The translations under genes and the position numbers were made by a program. The notes beneath the pieces were generated by a model. It did not search any database. It was not told the DNA's origin and saw only the letters and a program-made list of their open reading frames with translations. Shown here one piece after another: positions 51,940 through 59,987 of a stretch of 64,000 nt of DNA. The stretch covers positions 372,001 through 436,000 of the forward strand of contig UBJR01000007.1 of NCBI GenBank assembly GCA_900465675.1, read 5' to 3'. The stretch is from Hyphomicrobiales bacterium (lineage in GTDB: Bacteria > Pseudomonadota > Alphaproteobacteria > Rhizobiales > Rhizobiaceae). The stretch's first letter is position 1. Each line of letters opens with the position of its first letter.

Positions 51940-51973
51940 AAGGAGCCGGAGAGTGACTTACTCCCGGCTCCTT
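51940..51973 (-). terminator. Strong hairpin terminator after the small exported protein
   Basis: AAGGAGCCGG (51940-51949) pairs with CCGGCTCCTT (51964-51973), with an extra inner GAGT/ACTC stem. Reading on the minus strand it is followed by TCGTTTG. It lies 20 bases after the stop of the gene at 51994. Confidence 0.8.
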
Positions 51974-51993
51974 GAGGCGAACCTGAGATTCAG

Positions 51994-52266
51994 TTAGCGG
52001 CAGACCTTCGTCGTCCGCGAAACTCGCTCACCATCCCGATAGGTTACAACTCGTTTCGTGAAGCAACCCGGGTGGCGACGATAATCTTCACGTACCAGCC
52101 GTGCTCTCCGATCATTGTCCCAGCCACGGTGGTGGCCCCTTTCCCAGCCGCGATGCGGGCGAGGACCGTCATCAGTACGAATGACCACGGTGTCCGCATA
52201 AGAAGCTGCTGGGACGGCAATGATGGACGAAAAAGCGACAGCGACAGCAAGAATAATTTTCTTCAT
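51994..52266 (-). CDS. Small exported basic protein
   Basis: A 90-residue protein with a signal peptide (IILAVAVAFSSIIAVPAASYA, cut near residue 24) and a strongly basic mature part: RPHRGWERGHHRGWDNDRRA, then GCFTKRVVTYRDGERVSRTT with two cysteines. Such small His/Arg/Gly-rich periplasmic proteins are common in rhizobia and of unknown role. ATG 52266 follows GGTAAGG. An EcfG-like promoter at 52300-52324 and a strong terminator make it a monocistronic general-stress gene. Confidence 0.8.
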   Translation of the reverse strand: MKKIILAVAVAFSSIIAVPAASYADTVVIRTDDGPRPHRGWERGHHRGWDNDRRARLVREDYRRHPGCFTKRVVTYRDGERVSRTTKVCR

Positions 52267-52299
52267 GGGGCCTTACCTCAAGTGATTAGACCGCGATTA

Positions 52300-52324
52300 A
52301 ATGGTTGCCAGGGTTTTCCGTTCC
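52300..52324 (-). promoter_or_regulatory. EcfG/RpoE2-like general-stress promoter
   Basis: On the minus strand GGAAC (52324-52320) is followed after 16 bases by CATT (52303-52300), close to the GGAAC-N16-CGTT consensus and an exact GGAAC-N18-TT match. It lies 34 bases before the ATG at 52266. The rest of the gap 52325-52593 has no gene. Confidence 0.55.
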
Positions 52325-52593
52325 ACGAAAAATCTAAACTCGGACTTAAGTCTGAGGAGGCGTCAGACTAATCGCCACCCTTGCTGCACAAACCCTGACA
52401 GCTCCACATCAGGGTCGGGATTCTCAGATCCCGCAAATCAGTTTAGCGTCCCCGTCAAAAAAACGGCGAGGGCCTGTCTGCTCCTTCCATTCCAGAGGGC
52501 GAAGCTTTTTCGTTTCAGGTGATAAAAGATGGCCCGCTGAAACGCAGGGCAAATACAGATGTTTCGGCGACAAGGCAACTTGGTGAAACGCCG

Positions 52594-52872
52594 TTAGTCA
52601 TGTTTCAGGCCGGAAGGCGGAATGGGAAACGGGTCGCCCGCGAGCTTGTCCTGCATCTCGTTGTCGGTAGCCAAATTCTGACGATCCCGAAGAAACGCAG
52701 CGATATCGCCACCGCAGGCTTCAGTCAGCTCCTCGGCCGTATAGCCGGCCTCTTCAGCTTCGGCACGCAGGAGCTCGGCGTGCTGTTCGAATGCTGACGC
52801 ATCTTCCTCGAAGCCGATTTCCGACCCCATATTGTCGAGCTTGTGTTCAAGCCAATCGCTGATCGTTTTCAT
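52594..52872 (-). CDS. Small acidic conserved hypothetical protein
   Basis: A 92-residue acidic helical protein (ISDWLEHKLDNMGSEIGFEE, FEQHAELLRAEAEEAGYTAE, ELTEACGGDIAAFLRDRQN). No signal peptide or known catalytic motif is seen. Proteins of this pattern are frequent in rhizobia. It follows the BON-domain gene by 13 bases on the same strand, so they form an operon; a shared stress role is likely but unproven. Confidence 0.7.
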   Translation of the reverse strand: MKTISDWLEHKLDNMGSEIGFEEDASAFEQHAELLRAEAEEAGYTAEELTEACGGDIAAFLRDRQNLATDNEMQDKLAGDPFPIPPSGLKHD

Positions 52873-52885
52873 AACCTGCCTCCAA

Positions 52886-53161
52886 TTATTGGGCGCTGTA
52901 CCGATAGAGCATCCGGTCCTGAACCCTGCCAGCTCCGGCTACAGCCGTGGCAATGCGAACGGCGATGTCCCGATGCTCCCGCGCGGAAAGGTATCCCTCA
53001 AGAATTACGATCGGGCCGAGTATTCTGACCACGATACCGCTGCGGTCGAGCGTCGGGTCGGCGGCCCATGCCGCATCGATCGCGGCACGCATGGACGACG
53101 AGTTAGTCCCGGCTGCGCAGCACTCGTCGTATGCCGACCCGTACGAAGATCTAAAAACCAT
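52886..53161 (-). CDS. BON-domain protein
   Basis: 91 residues from ATG 53161, preceded by GGGAGGA at eight bases. A single BON fold is visible: RAAIDAAWAADPTLDRSGIV, VRILGPIVILEGYLSAREHR and DIAVRIATAVAGAGRVQDRM. BON domains bind phospholipid membranes, often in osmotic or envelope stress (OsmY). There is no signal peptide, so it may be cytoplasmic. It is the first gene of a pair with 52594. Confidence 0.82.
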   Translation of the reverse strand: MVFRSSYGSAYDECCAAGTNSSSMRAAIDAAWAADPTLDRSGIVVRILGPIVILEGYLSAREHRDIAVRIATAVAGAGRVQDRMLYRYSAQ

Positions 53162-53356
53162 GATGAAATCCTCCCGCTCACAAACGTGGAACTTCGTCGA
53201 AGGTTGCGTGTACAGGAACGTACAGTTTTGCCCACCGTCCTGATGCCTGAGTATTGCGAGTGGTGTTGGACCCAGAAGCATGCGTAATTGTCGTCATGAA
53301 AAACGATGATGAGGTTTGGCCTTATCACCCCGACACTCGTCATTGAAAGGGAAGAG

Positions 53357-53485
53357 ATGCCGCGGGCAAGGATCTTCAATTTAATAGTCGATCATGTGCC
53401 CGACGACAGGAAAGCTGGCGAGGCTATCGCGATGATCAGCGTTACTGGGTCTGGCAGCTACGAAGGTGAGGGTTGGTTGATCTAG
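53357..53485 (+). CDS. Possible small protein (42 aa)
   Basis: ATG 53357 follows AAGGGAAG. The 42-residue product reads MPRARIFNLIVDHVPDDRKA, then GEAIAMISVTGSGSYEGEGW. It is protein-like with no motif. It could also be a fragment of a larger gene. Weak support. Confidence 0.35.
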   Translation: MPRARIFNLIVDHVPDDRKAGEAIAMISVTGSGSYEGEGWLI

Positions 53486-53524
53486 TTTGCCATTCGCGGG
53501 CAAACTATCCACTAAATGCTGAGC

Positions 53525-53617
53525 TTACCGTTCCTCGCTATCGATCGGCAAGATCGCGAGATAGCACCCGGCTGAGACAAGCATCAGAATTGCGAAGATT
53601 GCGGATAGCGTGATCAT
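53525..53617 (-). CDS. Very small hydrophobic membrane peptide (30 aa)
   Basis: From ATG 53617 the frame reads MITLSAIFAILMLVSAGCYL then AILPIDSEER and stop: one membrane helix plus a charged tail. CAGGAGGA lies six bases upstream, an excellent ribosome site (an earlier ATG directly touches it and is unlikely). It is too short for usual gene finders. Function unknown; it may be a regulatory small membrane protein. Confidence 0.5.
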   Translation of the reverse strand: MITLSAIFAILMLVSAGCYLAILPIDSEER

Positions 53618-53773
53618 TGGCATTCCTCCTGCCCACACGGTGCAGTGATTTGCCGTCAGGAGCAACCTAAAAGAAAGCCCCGCGCACTGGCTAGCTCCGA
53701 ACGAAAGGCGATGGGCTCTCGGTGTGCGTCATAAGGTGATGAAGCGAACCCCTGTAGTGCTGAATTACGCTGC

Positions 53774-53893
53774 TTAGGCCTTTGCCGCTACCGGAAGTCG
53801 GAACGGTGCACCGAGGCGATTAAAGGCGTTCATGGCGGCGATCGTAGTCGTCAGATCGACGAGGTCCTTCGGTTCGAAAGCGGAGGCGGCGGC
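53774..53893 (-). pseudogene. Carboxymuconolactone-decarboxylase/AhpD-family C-terminal remnant
   Basis: The minus strand reads SAFEPKDLVDLTTTIAAMNA, then FNRLGAPFRLPVAAKA and stop, the typical C-terminus of AhpD-like peroxidase-family proteins. The catalytic CxxC part is absent. It is joined directly to an IS110 fragment. Confidence 0.6.
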
Positions 53894-53894
53894 A

Positions 53895-54008
53895 GCCCGC
53901 CTCGTAGCAGAAATGAACACGGTCAAACTTTGCGGCTATCCGCTGGATGATGCGGCGCATGCTGGCATCTGATGCATCAACCCCGCCGAAGTAGCGTACC
54001 GTGTCGGC
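53895..54008 (-). mobile_element. IS110-family transposase remnant
   Basis: The minus strand reads ADTVRYFGGVDASDASMRRI, then IQRIAAKFDRVHFCYEAG, matching the N-terminal DEDD region of IS110-type transposases (..FCYEAGPTGYGLYR..). It breaks off exactly after CYEAG, where the AhpD-like fragment begins. No ends or the rest of the element remain. Confidence 0.65.
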
Positions 54009-54171
54009 ACGGCCGGCCGCGCACCCGGCTGTTTGGTGAAGAACTCGACGAAGTCGGTGACGAGGAACTGGCTTGTTCGACGCTAAGGCGTAGGCAGCGC
54101 GTTCTGAACAGCGCTTCTCAGAGACTTCCGAAGCACATTCTCGTCTTCAACCGTACGGGGAAAGGTGCCAT

Positions 54172-54196
54172 GGAACCGCGACGAAGTTTCGTTGTT
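54172..54196 (+). promoter_or_regulatory. EcfG/RpoE2-like promoter of the SDR-treZ-malQ operon
   Basis: GGAAC at 54172-54176, 16 bases, then TGTT at 54193-54196 (exact GGAAC-N18-TT). It lies 29 bases before the SDR ATG at 54225. Trehalose genes are known members of the rhizobial general-stress regulon. Confidence 0.6.
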
Positions 54197-54224
54197 TATC
54201 CAATTCGGAAATGAGGAGATCGCA

Positions 54225-55001
54225 ATGAGCGTAGCCGTCGCCCTTGTCACGGGAGCTGGATCTGGAATTGGTAAAGCTGCGGCACTGAAATTGGCCAGCG
54301 ACGGTTTCGCGATCGGCGCGCTCGGGCGTACCGCGGACGAAATTGCTTCCACCGTAGCGGAGATAGACGCCGCTGGCGGCAAAGGTGTTTCGCTCTTGGC
54401 CGACATCGCCGACGAACGACAGATGGCAGACGCTGTCGGACAGCTTGTCAAGCGGTTCGGCCGACTTGACGTCGTCGTGGCCAACGCCGGTATCAACGGC
54501 GTCTGGGCGCCGATCGACGATCTGACGGTCGCCGAGTGGAACGCCACGATCTCCGTAAACCTAACCGGAACTTTTCTTACGATCCGCGCCAGCGTTCCCG
54601 AGCTGAAGCGATCGGGAGGCGGCTCCATCGTGGTTGTATCATCGATCAACGGCACCCGCACGTTTACGACTCCGGGCGCTACCGCCTATACGGCGACGAA
54701 AGCCGGGCAAGTTGCGATGGTCCAGCAGCTCGCCCTGGAGCTTGCTCGCCACCATATTCGTATCAACGCTGTCTGTCCCGGCGAAATCGAAACCAGCATC
54801 GACGCGAATACCCGTCTTCGAAAGGAAGACGAGACCGCTATCCCAGTCGTCTGGCCCGCAGGCCAGGTTCCGATCACGGGGGGTCGTCCCGGCCGCAGCG
54901 AAGACGTCGCTGACGTTATTGCATTTCTTGCGTCCGAACAGTCTCGCCACGTAACCGGGTCTCCAATCTGGGTGGACGGCGGCCAGGGGCTGCTCCGTTA
55001 G
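54225..55001 (+). CDS. SDR-family oxidoreductase
   Basis: A 258-residue classical SDR. It has the NAD(P) motif ALVTGAGSGIGKAAALKLAS, NAGINGVWAPIDDL, the Ser of IVVVSSINGTRTF and the YxxxK pair in AYTATKAGQVAMVQQLALEL, with a final GSPIWVDGGQGLLR. It resembles 3-oxoacyl-ACP-reductase/glucose-dehydrogenase types; the substrate is unknown. ATG 54225 has GAGGAG six bases upstream, which favours it over 54165. It lies four bases before treZ, so they are one operon. Confidence 0.92.
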   Translation: MSVAVALVTGAGSGIGKAAALKLASDGFAIGALGRTADEIASTVAEIDAAGGKGVSLLADIADERQMADAVGQLVKRFGRLDVVVANAGINGVWAPIDDLTVAEWNATISVNLTGTFLTIRASVPELKRSGGGSIVVVSSINGTRTFTTPGATAYTATKAGQVAMVQQLALELARHHIRINAVCPGEIETSIDANTRLRKEDETAIPVVWPAGQVPITGGRPGRSEDVADVIAFLASEQSRHVTGSPIWVDGGQGLLR

Positions 55002-55005
55002 TCTC

Positions 55006-56808
55006 ATGAGAAAGCAAGGTTTCACAGTGCGCGAATACAGCTTCGGTCCTATTATCTTCGAAGACGGCGTCGAGTTCCGCTTGTGGGCGCCGCTGAAGGA
55101 CAGCGCCGTTCTCAAGTTGAAAGACGTTGACCCTATACCAATGAAGCGCGACGAGGAAGGCTGGCATCGATGCCGGACGAGCGCAGCCGCTCCCGGCAGT
55201 CTTTACAGTTTCGTGCTTCCGGAGGGCTCTGAAGTGCCCGATCCAGGTTCACGCCATCAGCCTGAAGACGTGCGTGGCCCAAGCGAAGTCGTCGATCTTA
55301 CGCATTTCCAATGGAAAGCCGACAACTGGATCGGGCGCCCTTGGGAAGAGTCAGTCATCTACGAGCTGCATGTCGGCTCGTTCACGCCACAAGGGACTTT
55401 TCGCGCGGCAATGGACAAGCTTGACCATCTGGCCCGGCTCGGCATCACGGCTATCCAGATCATGCCGATCAGTGATTTTCCCGGTGCCTACAATTGGGGC
55501 TACGATGGCGTACTTCCTTATGCGCCTGACAGCAGCTACGGACGTCCCGAGGACTTCATGGCGCTGGTCGACGCCGCCCATGAGCGCGGGTTATCGATAT
55601 TTCTGGACGTCGTGTACAATCACTTCGGGCCGGATGGTAACTATCTGCCGAACTATGCGCCGCTGTTTACCGACCGCCACAAGACGCCTTGGGGCGACGG
55701 GATCAACTACGATGGCAGCCAGTCTCGGCCCATTCGCGAATTTGTCATCCAGAATGCAGTCTACTGGATCAAGGAGTTCAGGCTTGACGGACTCCGCCTT
55801 GACGCCGTGCATGCAATCAACGACGACAGCGACGAGCATGTTCTCCTCGAACTGGCCAGGCATGTCCGCGACGCCGCGGGAAACCGGCATGTCCATCTCA
55901 TCGTCGAGAATGAAGACAATGACAGCGACCTGCTGAAGCGAGATGAGGAGGGCAGAGCTGTCCGCTTTACAGCGCAATGGAACGACGACGTGCATCATGT
56001 CCTGCACGTCGCCGCAACCGACGAGACCTTCGGATATTATCAGGACTACGCGGACGACGCCAAAAAGATGGGCCGGGCGCTTGCCGAGGGCTTCGTGTTC
56101 CAAGGCGACCACATGCGCTATCGTGGGGAAACTCGCGGTAAGCCCACGGGTGACCTGCCACCTACCGCGTTCATATCGTTCATTCAAAACCACGATCAGA
56201 TCGGTAACCGCGCGCATGGCGATCGGATGATTACATACCGACCGCTCGCCCCCCTGAAAGCGGTGACGTCGATCTATCTGCTGTCTCCTCAAATCCCTAT
56301 GCTTTTCATGGGCGAAGAATGGGGAGCACGCGAAAATTTCCCCTATTTTTGCGATTTCAACGACGACCTGAACGAAAAGGTGAGGACGGGACGGCGCAAG
56401 GAACTTTCACGACTTCCGGGTTTCGACGCGGACGACCTTCTTGATCCCAGCGCTCGCACCACGTTTGAGGCGGCTAAGCTCGATTGGTCCAAACTGTCTG
56501 ACACCGATGCGTCTGAAATGCTCCTTTTTTACCGATCTCTTCTCGCTCTGCGCCATGAGCGCATCGTGCCGATGATCGAGCACGTTGGAAGCGGAGCGGG
56601 AAAATTTTGTCAGGAGGATGCGGTGACGGCAGTCAAGTGGCGATCCCGCGATGGTGCGGAGCTCCACCTGCTTGCAAACCTATCCAACAAGCCGGCGAAG
56701 GTCTTAGCACCGCCTATTGGGGAAACGATCTATTCACTGGGAGATATCAGCGGCAACATTCTGGGAACGTGGGCCGTCGCCTTCAGCGTTTCGTCTGCCC
56801 GGAGATAA
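55006..56808 (+). CDS. treZ: Malto-oligosyltrehalose trehalohydrolase
   Basis: A 600-residue family-13 glycoside hydrolase that releases trehalose from maltooligosyl-trehalose, the second step of the TreY-TreZ route from glycogen. An N-terminal CBM48-like domain (EFRLWAPLKDSAVLKL) precedes the barrel: VIYELHVGSFTPQGTF, the nucleophile Asp266 in GLRLDAVHAI, acid Glu near 301 in LIVENEDND, and the third Asp near 397 in IQNHDQIGNRAHGDR. Full length. treY is not next to it, although the pair is usually joined. malQ follows five bases on. Trehalose protects from drying and salt stress. Confidence 0.96.
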   Translation: MRKQGFTVREYSFGPIIFEDGVEFRLWAPLKDSAVLKLKDVDPIPMKRDEEGWHRCRTSAAAPGSLYSFVLPEGSEVPDPGSRHQPEDVRGPSEVVDLTHFQWKADNWIGRPWEESVIYELHVGSFTPQGTFRAAMDKLDHLARLGITAIQIMPISDFPGAYNWGYDGVLPYAPDSSYGRPEDFMALVDAAHERGLSIFLDVVYNHFGPDGNYLPNYAPLFTDRHKTPWGDGINYDGSQSRPIREFVIQNAVYWIKEFRLDGLRLDAVHAINDDSDEHVLLELARHVRDAAGNRHVHLIVENEDNDSDLLKRDEEGRAVRFTAQWNDDVHHVLHVAATDETFGYYQDYADDAKKMGRALAEGFVFQGDHMRYRGETRGKPTGDLPPTAFISFIQNHDQIGNRAHGDRMITYRPLAPLKAVTSIYLLSPQIPMLFMGEEWGARENFPYFCDFNDDLNEKVRTGRRKELSRLPGFDADDLLDPSARTTFEAAKLDWSKLSDTDASEMLLFYRSLLALRHERIVPMIEHVGSGAGKFCQEDAVTAVKWRSRDGAELHLLANLSNKPAKVLAPPIGETIYSLGDISGNILGTWAVAFSVSSARR

Positions 56809-56813
56809 ATGCT

Positions 56814-58688
56814 GTGACTCGATCGTCCTCAAATAGCAGTCCAGTCCGCTCGCGTCTCGACCTACTAGCGGAAAGTCACGGTATCGCGTTGACGAGACCG
56901 AGCCCGGATAACGTGGACGTGCCGGTCACGGACGCCACGAAGCACCAGCTCCTTGAGGCACTCGGCGTGATGGTCGACGCTCTGGACAAACCTGCTGAAC
57001 GGAAGTCGGCAAGACGGCACGGTAAGAAGGTCATTCCTCAGTCCTTTATACCGGAGTTTCTTGAAAAGCACCGCTTATGGGGGATCACCCTGCAGCTCTA
57101 TGAACTCCGATCGAGGCGCAACTGGGGTATCGGCGACTTCGAGGACCTGATCGAAATGATTGGCCTCGCGGGGTCGCTTCGCGCCGATTTCATCGGTCTC
57201 AACCCGCTGCATGCACCGTTTCTGTCCGATCCAAACCGGTGCAGTCCGTACGAGCCTTCAAGCCGTCAGATGATTAATCCCCTATACATCGCGGTCGACA
57301 AGGTCGAAGGGTTCGAGGCGAACTCAGATCTTGAAGATCGGCTCCTAGAGCTGCGGTCGACCGATCTCGTCGATTATGTCGGAGTGGCCGAAACCAAGCT
57401 GTCCGCCCTGCGCACGCTTTGGGAGAAATGGCGGATTTCCTCCGATCGGCAGTCAAAGGCTTCCCGCGACTTCCAGGGCTTTGTCAAGGAGGGCGGTGAA
57501 AACCTACGACGGCACGCAATTTTCGAAACCCTGTCGGCACTAATGGTGGCGCGAGGCCTTGGCGCGGGCTGGACGTCCTGGCCTGAAGAGTTGCACCTTC
57601 CTGATGGCGTCGAGGTCGCGGCGCTCGTCGAGGAACATGCCGACACGATCGGTTTCCACATGTGGCTGCAATGGATCGCCGATCAGCAGCTATCGCATGC
57701 CGCCGAGGCCGCGCGTGAGGCCGGTCTGCGGGTCGGGCTCTATTTCGACCTTGCCGTCGGAGAAGCGGTCGATGGCTCGGCCACTTGGAGCGAACGTGAC
57801 GCCTACATTTCCGCAGCAACGGTCGGGAGCCCGCCCGACCCGTTCGCGCCCAAGGGTCAGGACTGGCATCTTGCGGCGTTTCATCCGGCTAAAATTGCAT
57901 CTGGGAGAAATCCGCCATACCTGCGAATGGTCGCATCTGCTATGCGTTATGCTGGCGCCATCAGAATCGATCATGCCGCGGCTTTGAAGCGGCTTTTCCT
58001 GGTTCCCGCCGACAAAGGTCCGGAGAAGGGTGCCTATGTCGACTATCCGCAGGAAAGGCTTCTCCAGATCCTAGCCGACGCGTCGACAAAATATCGTTGC
58101 CTGGTTATCGGAGAAGATCTGGGGATGCTTCCGGAAGGACTTCAGTATGATCTTTCCCGAGCGCATATACTGTCCTACCGCATTCTGTCTTACGAGCGCG
58201 AGAAAGATGGATTTAGGTCCCCTGGCTCATACCCGAGACTATCGCTTGCTTGCATCTCGACGCACGATCACCAGACCTTGGCTGGCTGGTGGCGAGATGC
58301 GGATATCAGGACAAGGGCGGAGCACGGCATCGTTCCACCCCACATGACGGAAGAACACCGCAAGGAACGGCGGCGTGAGCGAAAAGAGATGATGGTCGCT
58401 TTGAAAAACGCGCATACGGATCCCCCACTAAGGACACCCGCCGCGACAGTCAGCGAGGAAAAGCTGAGCAAGCTCATCGTGAGCGCGCATCGCTTCATTG
58501 CAAAAACGAGTTCTGTGCTGGCCGCCGTGAGGCTGGCAGATATGACGGGCGAAAAGCGTCCGACGAACATTCCTGGCACTAGGGACAGCTATCCGAACTG
58601 GAAGCCGAAGCTTTCGGTATCGATAGAGCGGCTAGAAGGACTCGTGCTCGTTCGGCATATCGCCGTTGCTATGCAGGAGGAACGCTGA
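56814..58688 (+). CDS. malQ: 4-alpha-glucanotransferase
   Basis: A 624-residue family-77 enzyme that transfers maltosyl units between glucans. It has LWGITLQLYELRSRRNWGIG, DFIGLNPLHAPFLSDPNRCS-PYEPSSR, the nucleophile Asp386 in AIRIDHAAALKR, the Glu near 434 in VIGEDLGM and Asp near 485 in STHDHQTLAGWW. I choose GTG 56814, with GGAG nine bases upstream, five bases after the treZ stop; the frame overlapping treZ is not malQ-like. It supplies glucan chains for TreY/TreZ. Its stop overlaps an 8-codon ATG frame (ATGA at 58688 onward). Confidence 0.95.
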   Translation: MTRSSSNSSPVRSRLDLLAESHGIALTRPSPDNVDVPVTDATKHQLLEALGVMVDALDKPAERKSARRHGKKVIPQSFIPEFLEKHRLWGITLQLYELRSRRNWGIGDFEDLIEMIGLAGSLRADFIGLNPLHAPFLSDPNRCSPYEPSSRQMINPLYIAVDKVEGFEANSDLEDRLLELRSTDLVDYVGVAETKLSALRTLWEKWRISSDRQSKASRDFQGFVKEGGENLRRHAIFETLSALMVARGLGAGWTSWPEELHLPDGVEVAALVEEHADTIGFHMWLQWIADQQLSHAAEAAREAGLRVGLYFDLAVGEAVDGSATWSERDAYISAATVGSPPDPFAPKGQDWHLAAFHPAKIASGRNPPYLRMVASAMRYAGAIRIDHAAALKRLFLVPADKGPEKGAYVDYPQERLLQILADASTKYRCLVIGEDLGMLPEGLQYDLSRAHILSYRILSYEREKDGFRSPGSYPRLSLACISTHDHQTLAGWWRDADIRTRAEHGIVPPHMTEEHRKERRRERKEMMVALKNAHTDPPLRTPAATVSEEKLSKLIVSAHRFIAKTSSVLAAVRLADMTGEKRPTNIPGTRDSYPNWKPKLSVSIERLEGLVLVRHIAVAMQEER

Positions 58689-58853
58689 TGACGATCGCAG
58701 TCTGGAGTGAATGAACGCGCGGCCAAGACGATCGCACAATATCAATCGCAAGAGCGCGAGGCTCGCGGCTCGCGTAAGTTGTGGTTTGTCATCGAACGAG
58801 CGGAATCGGAGGGCTTCAATGCAAGTTTAACGTCAGTCACAGTAGGAGCGATA

Positions 58854-59084
58854 ATGGATAAGGACCAGGAAAGACGCAAGCGCGCCTACAGGATTTGGGA
58901 AGATGAAGGCAGGCCTCACGGCAAGCACGATGATCACTGGCAGCGGTCGGAAGACCAACATGCCCAGGCCAAGCCGATGAGGACCGAGGCAAATAAGCAC
59001 GCTTCCGAGGAGTTCAACGACAAACGCCGCGAAAAATCATCCGGCGCGCATGCTCGGCCACCGTCGATGGCCGCGTCGGATTAA
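58854..59084 (+). CDS. DUF2934 family small protein
   Basis: 76 residues from ATG 58854, with GGAG six bases upstream. The N-terminal MDKDQERRKRAYRIWEDEGR-PHGKHDDHW is the DUF2934 signature (RAYxIWExEGRPHGxxxxHW). The tail is hydrophilic and likely disordered. Such proteins are often found beside glycogen and trehalose genes in rhizobia and are general-stress linked; the role is unknown. It follows malQ by 165 bases and ends in a hairpin. Confidence 0.88.
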   Translation: MDKDQERRKRAYRIWEDEGRPHGKHDDHWQRSEDQHAQAKPMRTEANKHASEEFNDKRREKSSGAHARPPSMAASD

Positions 59085-59102
59085 CGACAGCGTTGACACT
59101 AA

Positions 59103-59130
59103 GGAAGGGCCGGCATCTATCAGCCCTTCC
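59103..59130 (+). terminator. Hairpin after the DUF2934 gene
   Basis: GGAAGGGC (59103-59110) pairs with GCCCTTCC (59123-59130) across a 12-base loop, 18 bases after the stop. No T run follows. A probable terminator of the SDR-treZ-malQ-DUF2934 transcript. Confidence 0.55.
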
Positions 59131-59170
59131 GCGAGATATGTGCTGATCGCTAAGGTAGCCGGAACGAGAG

Positions 59171-59455
59171 TTGACGTTTTGCGATCCATATGAACCCATC
59201 GTCCCGCCGCCATCACCACCGCCCATTGATACGCCGCCTCAAGATCCCGAGCGCGTCCCGCAAGAAGAGCCGCGGCACCATCTCGAACCGGACGAACCCA
59301 TCAATCTCATGATCGAGGCGTCGGCATCGCGCTGCTCGACATGCCCTTTTTTGTTACATTCAAAAATTGCATCTGTCGCCGTTACGTCGCAGGGTCTGAA
59401 TTTTCCGATTGGAGGTACCTTCTTGCTGGGACCCGATGATGATGCCAACATTTGA
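59171..59455 (+). CDS. Proline-rich hypothetical protein (doubtful)
   Basis: A TTG-started frame of 94 codons. The N-terminus is Pro- and Glu-rich (YEPIVPPPSPPPIDTPPQDP), like small disordered rhizobial proteins. The C-terminal half (RCSTCPFLLHSKIASV) looks less natural, so the true end may have been lost by a shift. No clear ribosome site. Confidence 0.35.
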   Translation: MTFCDPYEPIVPPPSPPPIDTPPQDPERVPQEEPRHHLEPDEPINLMIEASASRCSTCPFLLHSKIASVAVTSQGLNFPIGGTFLLGPDDDANI

Positions 59456-59588
59456 TGGACACGATCGTCTTCACCTTGGGCGTTATCTTGGAAAGTGACG
59501 GTGCCGCGAAACAGCGGATCGCCAATGCCTATTCCAAGGCGAGGACCGTGGCCGCAACCCTTCCCTGGGAAGGGGGATCAGCGCGCCC

Positions 59589-59777
59589 TTGCGTCGTGGC
59601 TTGCACAGAGCAGATTCAGGTCCATATGGAGGCGGAGAAGTCGAGGCGGCGGGATGGATGCTCTGCGCTGTTCAGGAGCGACTCAGCGAGAAGGATCTAC
59701 CAGACTGGGAGTCGCTCAAGATCATTGGGGACAAAGATGCAGCACTTCTACCCTCACAGCAGCGCGACATTCACTAG
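59589..59777 (+). CDS. Hypothetical protein fragment
   Basis: The last 40 residues look like protein (EAAGWMLCAVQERLSEKDLP, DWESLKIIGDKDAALLP), while the first 20 do not. A frame further upstream (from 59452, MDTIVFTLGVILESDGAAKQ) may hold the original start with a frameshift in between. Family not recognised. Confidence 0.35.
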   Translation: MRRGLHRADSGPYGGGEVEAAGWMLCAVQERLSEKDLPDWESLKIIGDKDAALLPSQQRDIH

Positions 59778-59786
59778 GCATAGGTC

Positions 59787-59987
59787 ATGATCAAAGAACA
59801 ACTGGCCCAAGCAAAATTTGCACTCGCTCAGGAGGAGGTAGCCCTCTGTGAGCGCGTATTTGATCGTCTCTGCGCTTCCAAACAAATCGTGCTCGAAATG
59901 CGACAGAAGGAATTGTCAAACAAGATCATTTGGGCGTTTCGCCACGGGGTTAAGGATGAGGAAGACTTGACCAAACTGTTGACGTGA
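59787..59987 (+). CDS. Small helical hypothetical protein (66 aa)
   Basis: A 66-residue, charged, helical protein (MIKEQLAQAKFALAQEEVAL, CERVFDRLCASKQIVLEMRQ, then FRHGVKDEEDLTKLL). It follows the previous frame by nine bases. Likely a short coiled coil. No motif or signal peptide is seen. Function unknown. Confidence 0.5.
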   Translation: MIKEQLAQAKFALAQEEVALCERVFDRLCASKQIVLEMRQKELSNKIIWAFRHGVKDEEDLTKLLT

